Assembly: GCA_946478775.1 (NCBI GenBank)
Contig: CAMLDR010000213.1
Coordinates: 1-6,554 of the forward strand
Direction of reading: 5' to 3'
Length of the DNA: 6,554 bases
From: an uncultured Flavobacteriales bacterium
Lineage (GTDB): Bacteria; Bacteroidota; Bacteroidia; Flavobacteriales; Crocinitomicaceae
Part shown: positions 1 to 6,554 of the stretch, in pieces
Layout of the letters: every line of letters begins with the position of its first letter
Numbering within the stretch: position 1 is the first letter of the stretch
Notes under the pieces: model-generated
Told to the model about the DNA's origin: nothing
The model's input: only the letters and a program-made list of their open reading frames with translations
The model's database searches: none
Made by a program: the position numbers and the translations under genes

Positions 1-1769
1 TTGGAAGCGGTATGTCAATGCTTGGAATCGGCGGAGAAGGAGTGAAAATATTGATAGACGGGGTTCCGGTTATCGGACGCCAAAACGGAAATGTTGATTT
101 GAGCCAGATCAACTTATCCAATATTGAACGGGTGGAAATTGTTGAAGGACCACTGAGTACCAACTATGGAAGCAATGCCATGGCAGGGACCATTAATTTG
201 ATCACAAAAAAGCCGAAGAACAAAGGCTACGATATAAATTTAGGAGCTTTCTACGAAACGGTCGGGAATTACAACCTGAACCTGGGAGTCACTTCACGTA
301 TTAAGAATCATTCGATTTCTGCTTACGGAGCAAGAAACTTTTTTGACGGTTGGACACCCGGAGATACCCCCCTGGAGTTCCCGAAAGAAGAGCCGGCAGA
401 TTCAGGAAGATTCCAGCAGTGGAAAATGAAAGAACAGTATTTGGGCGGATTGAAATACGCCTACAAATTCAAGAAAGTGGAATTGATTCCTTCACTGGAT
501 TTATTCCGTGAGAAGATCGTGAACAGAGGATATCCGCGTGCACCTTACCAGATCTCGGCATTTGATGACCAGTATATTACCAATCGGCAGAATGGAGGAC
601 TGGAAGTAATTGGCTGGTTGAAACCAAACCTGAAACTGGACGTTCAATTGAACTATTCCAATTACAAACGCATCAAGAATTCCTACCTCACCGATTTAAC
701 AACCCTGGATCGAAAATTACTGGCAAATACAGAACAGGATACTTCAAGATTCATTCTTTATTTCAACCGGGTTACTTTGACGCGGAACGATATGGACCGG
801 AAATTCAATTACGAAGTTGGGTACGATATCAATTACGAAACCGGATTTGGGAACCGCATTGAGAACAAACGGAAAGAAATTGGTGATTATGCTGTTTTCG
901 GGACCTTCAACTGGGCTCCGTGGACCTGGCTGAACTTAAAGCCGGGACTTCGTTTTACTTACAATACTTTATACAAGGAAGCTTTTATGCCTGCCTTAAA
1001 TGTGAAACTAGGGAAGAAAAAGCACATCCTACGAGGGAGCATTGCTTCCGGTTTCCGTTCTCCGTCTATCAAGGAATTATTCATGGAATTCGTAGATATC
1101 AATCACAAAATTTACGGAAACCCGGACCTGAAACCTGAAATTGCGAACCACGTTCAGGGATGGTACAATTTCAGCTGGGAACCGAAAAAATTGACTTTCG
1201 GATTTGAATTGTCAGGATATTACCAGGATATCCGTAACCGCATCAGTTTGTCGCAATCTGCAGATGGGGTCAACTACAGTTATTTCAACATTGATCAGTT
1301 CTACGCAACAGGGATCCAGTCATTGGTGAAAGTTGGACAGAAGCAGTGGAATATCAGTGCCGGATTTAATTACATCGGGACAGCGTCCAATTATTCAGCC
1401 GGGCGTTATGCTTATTCCCCGGAATTGGTTTCAAACGTTTCCTGGCAGCTGAAGAATGGAACGACTAAATTCAGCGCATTCTACAAATACACCGGGAAAG
1501 TGGTGGCTTATTTTTTAAATGAGGATGCTTCGATTACCCAGTCATTTATTTCGGATTACAATTTATTGGACCTGCAGGTACAGCAATGGTTTTTGAAAAA
1601 GACTTTAGGTGTTTCACTGGGTGGTAAGAACTTACTGAACATCACCAATATCAATGCAGGAAGCGGAACTTCCGGCGGTGCTCACGTTTCGGGTACCGGA
1701 TCAGCACCCATTGCATGGGGAAGGAGTTTCTACCTGAACATTACATATCTGATAAAATCAAAGCAATGA
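1..1769 (+). CDS. TonB-dependent outer-membrane receptor, probably heme/iron uptake (5' partial)
   Basis: This is an outer-membrane active transporter: a 22-strand barrel closed by a plug and energised by TonB-ExbBD. The frame is open to the left edge (codons for Gly-Ser-Gly precede the Met at position 12), so that Met is internal. The signal peptide, TonB box and first part of the plug are missing. Residue numbers here count from that Met. The late plug is visible at about residues 1-70: VKILIDGVPV, then IERVEIVEGP, YGSNAMAGTINLIT. The barrel follows, with FRSP at 348-351 and NPDLKPE from 370, and ends in RSFYLNITYLIKSKQ. A histidine (365) lies between the FRSP and NPDL boxes, as in heme receptors of the HemR/HmuR type, though FRxP/NPxL boxes also occur in siderophore and cobalamin receptors. 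The stop overlaps the start of the HmuY-like gene, which supports a heme role. The receptor class is certain; the ligand is inferred. Confidence 0.93.
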   Translation, partial: GSGMSMLGIGGEGVKILIDGVPVIGRQNGNVDLSQINLSNIERVEIVEGPLSTNYGSNAMAGTINLITKKPKNKGYDINLGAFYETVGNYNLNLGVTSRIKNHSISAYGARNFFDGWTPGDTPLEFPKEEPADSGRFQQWKMKEQYLGGLKYAYKFKKVELIPSLDLFREKIVNRGYPRAPYQISAFDDQYITNRQNGGLEVIGWLKPNLKLDVQLNYSNYKRIKNSYLTDLTTLDRKLLANTEQDTSRFILYFNRVTLTRNDMDRKFNYEVGYDINYETGFGNRIENKRKEIGDYAVFGTFNWAPWTWLNLKPGLRFTYNTLYKEAFMPALNVKLGKKKHILRGSIASGFRSPSIKELFMEFVDINHKIYGNPDLKPEIANHVQGWYNFSWEPKKLTFGFELSGYYQDIRNRISLSQSADGVNYSYFNIDQFYATGIQSLVKVGQKQWNISAGFNYIGTASNYSAGRYAYSPELVSNVSWQLKNGTTKFSAFYKYTGKVVAYFLNEDASITQSFISDYNLLDLQVQQWFLKKTLGVSLGGKNLLNITNINAGSGTSGGAHVSGTGSAPIAWGRSFYLNITYLIKSKQ

Positions 1770-2725
1770 AAAAAATAGGTTTAATTGCACTCATTCCGAT
1801 TTTAGGAGCATGCTTTAAAAAGGAAATTCCGGTTGAAAAACCAACTTCAGGAGCCGCAACTGCACAGGTAGTAATGGGCGGAAATTATGCCAACCAGATC
1901 TATTACGATTTGGAAACCAATGCTATTATCCGCCAAAACAACCGTGAAGTATGGGATTTGGCATTTGAGTCAGGAGATAACGGTTTCCATATCCTGTTGA
2001 ATGAATCACGCATCATGGCAGCCGCACTTTCCGCTGAAACAGATATCAACGCATTGACTTCCGATGCCGGTTTGACCTACACATGGGACCTGCATACCGG
2101 GAACCTCGATTCAACGGCAATCGGCGACTGGCAAAGTTTGGGTAAAGTATACGCCATCGATCTGGGAACCTCACTTACAGGCGGAAGCTTAGGCAAGAAA
2201 AAATTGAAAGTCGTTTCGGTAACTAATGCGGAATACCAAATTCAATTTGCAGACTTAAACAGCTCTTCCTTTCAAACATTTACCGTTCCGAAATCAACCA
2301 CGGCAGGATTTACATATTTCTCCATGACAGGAAACGGTTCCTTAAAAGAGATTGAACCGGACAAAGGAACATGGGATTTGGTATTTACGGCTTATTGCCA
2401 TGTATTCGATGAACATACTCCGTATTCCGTCGTGGGAGTGTTATCGAATCGCTTCGGAGTGAAAGTACAGGAAGTAAGCATTCCTTTTGCTGAGCTGAAA
2501 CATTCGGACATCGTGGAATCTGCATTTGAAGCCCGCATCAACGTAATCGGTTACGATTGGAAAACCTATGATTTCGACAACGGAACTTATGTTGTCAGTA
2601 GTAACCGCACATTTGTAGTGAAAACCGTTTTGGGCCGTTATTACAAACTGCGTTTCATCGATTACTACGATGCAAACGGGGTAAAAGGCGCTCCGAAATT
2701 TGAATTGCAGGAATTGATACCTTAA
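1766..2725 (+). CDS. HmuY-family surface lipoprotein (putative heme-binding)
   Basis: This 319-residue lipoprotein probably captures heme or a related iron ligand for the receptor encoded just upstream. I chose the ATG at 1766, not the in-frame ATG at 1715, because it gives a clean lipoprotein signal: two Lys, a hydrophobic stretch, and the lipobox L13-G14-A15-C16. It also creates an ATGA overlap with the receptor stop, which implies translational coupling. The family call rests on the WDLAF motif (63-67), a second WDLVF (203-207), and a typical HmuY C-terminus at about 274-316: TYVVSSNRTFVVKT, then YYKLRFIDYYD and GAPKFELQEL. It is longer than the roughly 200-residue Porphyromonas HmuY; the extra length is the N-terminal half around the first WDLAF. 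The HmuY heme ligands (two His in P. gingivalis) cannot be assigned by eye; candidates near the motifs are His75, His212 and His217. Heme binding is inferred from family and context. Confidence 0.85.
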   Translation: MKKIGLIALIPILGACFKKEIPVEKPTSGAATAQVVMGGNYANQIYYDLETNAIIRQNNREVWDLAFESGDNGFHILLNESRIMAAALSAETDINALTSDAGLTYTWDLHTGNLDSTAIGDWQSLGKVYAIDLGTSLTGGSLGKKKLKVVSVTNAEYQIQFADLNSSSFQTFTVPKSTTAGFTYFSMTGNGSLKEIEPDKGTWDLVFTAYCHVFDEHTPYSVVGVLSNRFGVKVQEVSIPFAELKHSDIVESAFEARINVIGYDWKTYDFDNGTYVVSSNRTFVVKTVLGRYYKLRFIDYYDANGVKGAPKFELQELIP

Positions 2726-2739
2726 TTTTTTCAGCTGAG

Positions 2740-2787
2740 CTCAATCACCTTTCTATTTACGTTCAAAAGATTTAAAAGGTGGTTGAG
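2740..2787 (+). terminator. Inverted repeat after the HmuY-like gene, possible terminator or 3' stabiliser
   Basis: The arm at 2740-2752 (CTCAATCACCTTT) pairs with 2775-2787 (AAAGGTGGTTGAG) over 13 positions, with one G-U wobble and a 22-base loop. It starts 15 bases after the lipoprotein stop codon and lies before the next promoter, where an operon terminator is expected. It is not followed by a T-run on the + strand, nor is there one beyond it on the - strand, and the loop is long. Standard intrinsic termination is therefore uncertain; it could instead protect the mRNA 3' end or bind a protein. Confidence 0.35.
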
Positions 2788-2862
2788 TATAGTTGGATAG
2801 CTCTTCGTTTTGGTCCGGTTATTTGAAGTGTTGAAATAGCTGTTTTTCTTCCGGATACATTT

Positions 2863-2894
2863 TTTGTTCTGAATCAACTTTTTTCTTACTTTTG
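2863..2894 (+). promoter_or_regulatory. Bacteroidota-type promoter (TTTG / TAnnTTTG)
   Basis: A -33-like TTTG at 2863-2866 is followed, after 20 bases, by TACTTTTG at 2887-2894. The second box matches the TAnnTTTG -7 consensus used by the primary sigma factor of Bacteroides and Flavobacterium. Transcription would start around 2899-2902 and leave a short leader of about 15 bases before the ATG at 2917. No Shine-Dalgarno sequence is seen ahead of that ATG, which is normal in this phylum. This makes the large propeller gene a transcription unit separate from the receptor operon. Confidence 0.65.
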
Positions 2895-2916
2895 CGCCAC
2901 ACTTAAGTCTATTCCC

Positions 2917-4413
2917 ATGATCAAACTAGTTGGATCTCTACTCATTTTATTTGTTGTCTTTTCTTCTCAAGCTCAGTTTATGACTGATTCTATTGTTGCC
3001 AGGGGTTTTGCGCAGCCGGTTAATGTATTGAATGTTGATTTTGATCAGGATGGGCTGAAAGATTTAATTGTTTTAGCAGAAGAGCACGCTTCCATTTATT
3101 GGTATAGAAATGAGGGGAGTAATCAGTTTGCAGATAAAGTTAAACTCATCGAATTCGACCGCTCATTTTTCGGAAGGTTTTTAAATGTTGAAGATTTTGA
3201 TCAGGATGGTGATTTTGATTTTTGTTTTTATGACATCGGCCTGGCCGAATTTGTATTCTATAAAAATGAGGGAAACTTACAGTTTACAGATGTGGGAACA
3301 CCTCTTGGGAGCCATATTACCTCTAGCGGATCAACTGCCGGAATAAAAACGATGGCGTTTAATGACCTGGACGGGGATGGTCTGAAGGATCTGGTTTTTC
3401 CGGGCAATGTGTATGGATTACACTATAAAAACCTGGGGAATTTTCAGTTTCAATTTGTTTCCAGTGCAACAACAACTTGTAGCCAGGTCAAGATTGAAGA
3501 TTTAAACAACGACGGTCAGAATGATATTTTAAGTGTTGGAAGCGGCTACTTTCGTATAAATTTGAATAATGGGACCGGTGTATTTTCAACAAGTAACCAG
3601 GTTCAATATGGAACGCCGAATGGCTCGGGAAATACCGTTGGGTGCGAAGTGTATGATTATGACTTGGATGGGGACCTGGATGTCGTTTATTTGAATAATA
3701 GTTCCGATGTATACTCGGTACATTCTGTAAAGGTGTATTTGAATAATGGTTCCGGTGTTTTTGGAGCCCCAACTACGCTTTTTACATTTACCGGTAACAC
3801 AGAAAGTATTGGCAGACTCATTGCTGCTAATCTGGACGGTGATAATATTCCGGATTTGTTATTTTGCCGCACAAGCAGTCTGGGAGCTACTTACACAATT
3901 TATTACAAACCATCAGCAAGTGGTTCTTTTCAAAATTTAGGTCTTAGTTTTTATAATGGGAATCAGTTTTTATTGGGTGCAATCGATGTGGATGGAGATA
4001 ATTTATCTGAGTTATTTGCCACAACGATGAGCACTGCCGATGATAAAGAAGAATTGTGGATCTTATCCGATACTTTATCGTACAATTATGCTGTAACTGA
4101 GGTGTTGGACCATTTTTACAGTTTAGGTGTAAGTGATTATTTCAATATAGGAGATCTGAATCAGGATGGGAAGGCAGATATTTTAGGTTATCCGAGTGCC
4201 CGTATTTATTCCGATACCAGTGAAATGATCTCTGTTTCAACGCTGCTGGCAACCAATTCTTCAGCTACTTATCAACTTGCAGATTTAAACGGAGATAATG
4301 TTCCAGACATTGTGGGAAATCAAAACAATGGAATCGTATATCGTCTGAATAACGGAAATGGAACCTTTGCCAATCCGGTTTTAATTAGTCCGTCAGGACT
4401 TTCATATACTTGA
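2917..4413 (+). CDS. Exported FG-GAP/VCBS beta-propeller protein, N-terminal part of an interrupted giant gene
   Basis: This part encodes 498 residues up to an in-frame TGA. It opens with a Sec signal peptide (MIKLVGSLLILFVVFSSQAQ, likely cleaved after Ala19). Nine FG-GAP/VCBS-like blades follow, each with a calcium-type DxDxDG or DxNxDx loop starting near residues 41, 93, 150, 195, 247, 305, 357, 413 and 456, for example DFDQDGLKD, DLDGDGLKD and DLNQDGKAD. Several blades also carry a YxNxGxxxF-like strand (YRNEGSNQF, LNNGTGVF, LNNGSGVF). Such repeats fold as calcium-binding beta-propellers and in Bacteroidota occur in large surface or secreted proteins, often adhesins or binding proteins; the ligand here is unknown. 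Nine blades do not make a whole number of seven-bladed propellers, and the frame continues past the stop with five more. This piece is therefore best read as the 5' part of a broken gene. It has its own promoter and no obvious functional link to the upstream heme genes. Confidence 0.85.
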   Translation: MIKLVGSLLILFVVFSSQAQFMTDSIVARGFAQPVNVLNVDFDQDGLKDLIVLAEEHASIYWYRNEGSNQFADKVKLIEFDRSFFGRFLNVEDFDQDGDFDFCFYDIGLAEFVFYKNEGNLQFTDVGTPLGSHITSSGSTAGIKTMAFNDLDGDGLKDLVFPGNVYGLHYKNLGNFQFQFVSSATTTCSQVKIEDLNNDGQNDILSVGSGYFRINLNNGTGVFSTSNQVQYGTPNGSGNTVGCEVYDYDLDGDLDVVYLNNSSDVYSVHSVKVYLNNGSGVFGAPTTLFTFTGNTESIGRLIAANLDGDNIPDLLFCRTSSLGATYTIYYKPSASGSFQNLGLSFYNGNQFLLGAIDVDGDNLSELFATTMSTADDKEELWILSDTLSYNYAVTEVLDHFYSLGVSDYFNIGDLNQDGKADILGYPSARIYSDTSEMISVSTLLATNSSATYQLADLNGDNVPDIVGNQNNGIVYRLNNGNGTFANPVLISPSGLSYT

Positions 4414-5103
4414 ACACGCAGATTGGCAGTGAAGGATTATGACGGTGATGGTGATCAGGACATCCTGTTTACAACCGAAAATCCACATCTGAGTGTTTAC
4501 CGATTATTGAATAACGGGGGAATGACTTTTGCATATCAAACTCCCAACGCTGTATTCTATGAATCGGGTAGTGGATTGTCATTGAGTAATATATCTGATC
4601 TGCAGGTATCCAAAGAGCTGGCTTCCGGACCAAATGATTTAAATGTGGCAGTGCTTTCGGACAATGGAACTAAATTGAGTTGTTCTTTTCATGGTACAAC
4701 AATTCCCTACTTGGCATTTGAAAGTACAAATGGTCCAATACGAGATGTCCGAATGATGGATGTGGATGAAGATGCTTTAAAAGACCTGGTATTCGTTTCG
4801 GGCGGAGTTGTTGTTTGGATGAAAAATATGGGGGATATGTCTTTCGGTAACCCCGTTTCATTCTTTACAACGGGTGTTATAAATAAACTATTGATCACTG
4901 ATTTTGATCAGGATGGAGACCTGGATATTGTAGCTGCATCAGACGCACAGATTTCGAGTATCAGTATTCTGGAAAACCTTTCCTTCGGCAATTTTGCCGA
5001 TGAGCTGATTGTTTTGAGCATTCCTGAACCTTTTGATGGAAATATTACTCTGGGAAGCGGTGACTATGAAGGTGATGGCGATATGGATTTATTTGTCAAA
5101 CAG
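3037..5103 (+). repeat. Tandem array of 14 FG-GAP/VCBS-like blades (coding)
   Basis: Protein repeats of about 43-58 residues recur from the first to the last calcium loop, spanning the TGA at 4411. Thirteen have a recognisable acidic loop; one, between the loops at 4435 and 4759, is degenerate (SDLQVSKELASGPNDLN region, without DxDxDG). Fourteen blades fit two seven-bladed propellers. The DNA is also repetitive locally: GATTTTGATCAGGATGG is identical at 3037, 3193 and 4900, and TTTGAATAATGG recurs around 3560 and 3738. Confidence 0.75.
4411..4413 (+). other. In-frame TGA interrupting the propeller gene (codon 499)
   Basis: The upstream frame ends ...LSYT, then TGA, then TRRLAVKDYDGDGDQDIL in the same frame. 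The stop falls 8 codons before the calcium loop of blade 10, at a spot where the other blades carry an ordinary variable residue. No indel is needed to restore the architecture. One substitution from TGG, CGA, AGA, GGA, TTA or TCA would explain it. It may be a true nonsense mutation or a sequencing/assembly error. Confidence 0.9.
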
Positions 5104-6554
5104 GGAAACAACAGAAATATCTTTATTTTGAGAAATATCCTAAACAATTCTGCTGCTTTGCAGGGAACTGTTTTTTACGACCAAAACCAAAACCAGGTTC
5201 AGGATAACAATGAACAGGGATTAAGCAATATACCAATTCAAAGCGCCGGTTCCGGCAATTCAGGAACTAATTCAAGTGCATACGGTAATTATTCAGTACA
5301 TGTTTTCAACGGCGTACATACGATAAATGCTGTTGCGGATCCAAACTGGTCACTTACAACCGATTCCAGTACATATCATGTAAATGTTCAGTCAACCGGT
5401 CAGCAAATTGATTCTTTGGACTTCGGGTACTTTCCTACTCAGTTGTTCGATAGCGCCATTGTGACATTGATTGGAGGATTTCCGAGATGTAATTCGATTG
5501 TCAATCATTGGATCAGTACAAAGAATGCAGGTACTTTAGAACAAGATGGAATTGTTAGTATTCAACTGGATTCAGCTGTTTCATTTGTTTCGAGTAATCC
5601 TGTTCCTGATTCGATTATCAATGGGACTTGTTATTGGCATTACGATGATTTGGCGATTAATGATTTCAATCAAATTAATCTGCAGTTACAATTCCCGCCT
5701 TTTACATCCATGGGGGATGAGATCACTTCTCATATTTCGAATTATATTCTTGATCAAACCGGGGCAGTTCTGGATACCGTTTCAGATTCGCTTACCCAAA
5801 TCCTTGTTTGCGGGTATGATCCGAATGATAAGACTATTTCTCCTGCCGGGTATGAAGAGGAGGGATATATTACGAACGATAATGAATGGATGAAGTATAC
5901 TGTTCGTTTCCAAAATACCGGAAATGATACGGTTTTCAATGTACGTATTGTCGATCAAATTTCAGAATTGTTAGATCTTTCTTCGTTCGAACTTTTAGGA
6001 ACTAGCGATCCGGTCATAACAAGCATTGTGCAAACCCGTAAATTGGAATTCCAGTTCAACAATATCCTTTTACCGGATAGTGGTACGAATTTCCTTGCGA
6101 GTCAGGGATTTGTAGTTTTCCGAATCAAGATGAATCCCAATTTGGCCCATGGGCAGGAAATTAAGAATAAAGCTTCCATTTTCTTCGATTTGAATCCGGC
6201 AGTGATAACAAATACAGTATTGAACACGATCTACGAATGCCCGGAGACTTATCCGGTAAGCATTACCAATGATAATACCTGTATTTCCGGAACGGTTCAG
6301 GCTGATGTCACTGAATATTCCTCCATGGATTCTTATGAATGGAGTATTGATGGAGTGATAAATGCAAGTGGTTTAAATTTTAATTGGCCGTCTGATTCCG
6401 CGGGAACATTTGAACTGACTTTATCCGTTACCAATCCTATTTGTCAGCAAATTGATTCGGTATTGACCGTGAATATCCATCCGTCGTATGCTTACGTTAC
6501 GGATACATTACAAATTTGTCAGGGCGATAGCGTATTGATCCATGGAAATTTCGA
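4414..6554 (+). pseudogene. Continuation of the same gene: blades 10-14, SdrD-B-like, DUF7619-like and PKD/Ig-like modules (3' partial)
   Basis: This stretch has 713 stop-free codons in the frame of the preceding part and runs off the window. Numbering from Met 2917, calcium loops start near residues 507 (DYDGDGDQD), 615 (DVDEDALKD), 662 (DFDQDGDLD) and 716 (DYEGDGDMD). A degenerate blade without the loop fits between 507 and 615. An SdrD-B-like Ig domain starts near 750 (GTVFYDQNQNQVQDNNEQGL). Next comes a beta-rich region, then a DUF7619-like domain at about 965-1108: C965 with DPNDK, then YTVRFQNTGNDTVFNVRI, and near its end KASIFFDLNPAVITNTV. From about 1110 PKD/Ig-like modules begin (YEWSIDG, then ICQGDSVLIHG). 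This layout is typical of T9SS-exported Bacteroidota proteins, whose C-terminal sorting domain would lie downstream. It has no signal peptide of its own. Restart codons exist (TTG 4423, GTG 4429, ATG 4522), but a restarted product would probably not be exported. Confidence 0.8.

Larger units (their letters stand above)
2726..2916. other. Intergenic region between the receptor operon and the large surface-protein gene
   Basis: These 191 bases hold the inverted repeat at 2740-2787 and the promoter at 2863-2894. I see no credible small gene, tRNA or further repeat in the remainder, which is AT-rich. Confidence 0.6.

Noticed and set aside
1715..1765. Earlier ATG at 1715 as the start of the HmuY-like gene
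   Set aside because: It adds 17 residues ahead of a clear lipoprotein signal peptide and would overlap the receptor by 55 bases.
2732..2742. CAGCTG and GAGCTC palindromes before the inverted repeat
   Set aside because: They are six-base overlapping palindromes with no room for a hairpin loop; likely chance.
3488..3940. Minus-strand and alternative-frame open stretches within the propeller gene (also 4670-4898 and 5546-5939, and 920-1138 in the receptor)
   Set aside because: They lie wholly inside well-supported coding sequence, have no recognisable domains and mirror the repeated acidic-loop codons.
4390..4440. A frameshift pair instead of a nonsense substitution
   Set aside because: The reading frame is the same before and after the TGA, and the residues on both sides fit the blade pattern, so no indel is needed.
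4411..4480. Selenocysteine insertion at the TGA
   Set aside because: No convincing bacterial SECIS hairpin follows; the only small pairing (CAGGA/TCCTG near 4456-4467) has a two-base loop. A propeller surface protein is also an implausible selenoprotein.
1..6554. Genetic code in which TGA is a sense codon
   Set aside because: Only one in-frame TGA interrupts roughly 2100 codons, while Trp is written TGG and Gly by normal codons throughout. The receptor also ends properly at the TGA at 1767-1769.

Overview
The window looks like chromosomal DNA from a Bacteroidota bacterium, most likely Flavobacteriales (a Fluviicola/Crocinitomicaceae-like lineage is a guess). The evidence is a TonB-dependent receptor coupled to a HmuY-type lipoprotein, a TAnnTTTG-type promoter, starts without a clear Shine-Dalgarno sequence, and a very large surface/secreted protein with the CxxDPNDK-type domain common in type IX secretion system (T9SS) clients. 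All genes are on the + strand.

Region 1 (1-2725) is the end of an iron/heme acquisition operon. A TonB-dependent outer-membrane receptor, cut off at its 5' end by the window, overlaps by ATGA with a lipoprotein of the HmuY family. In the expected division of labour, the lipoprotein captures heme (or a related ligand) at the cell surface and the receptor imports it using TonB energy. The ligand is inferred from the family pairing, not proven.

Region 2 (2726-2916) is intergenic. It has a 13-bp inverted repeat just after the lipoprotein gene, without a U-tract, and a good Bacteroidota promoter about 23 bases before the next start codon.

Region 3 (2917-6554 and beyond) is one long reading frame for an exported modular protein: a Sec signal peptide, 14 FG-GAP/VCBS-like blades (13 with a recognisable calcium loop and one degenerate, consistent with two seven-bladed propellers), an SdrD-B-like domain, a DUF7619-like domain with its CxxDPNDK motif, and the start of PKD/Ig-like modules. 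The frame is broken by a single in-frame TGA at 4411-4413, between blades 9 and 10. Coding continues in exactly the same frame to the end of the window, so the gene is either a recent pseudogene, a sequencing/assembly error, or, least likely, a readthrough gene. The 3' end, where a T9SS sorting domain would be expected, is outside the window.

I see no RNA genes, CRISPR arrays, insertion sequences or phage genes. Nothing here clearly represents a new system; the interrupted giant gene is the main item to check.
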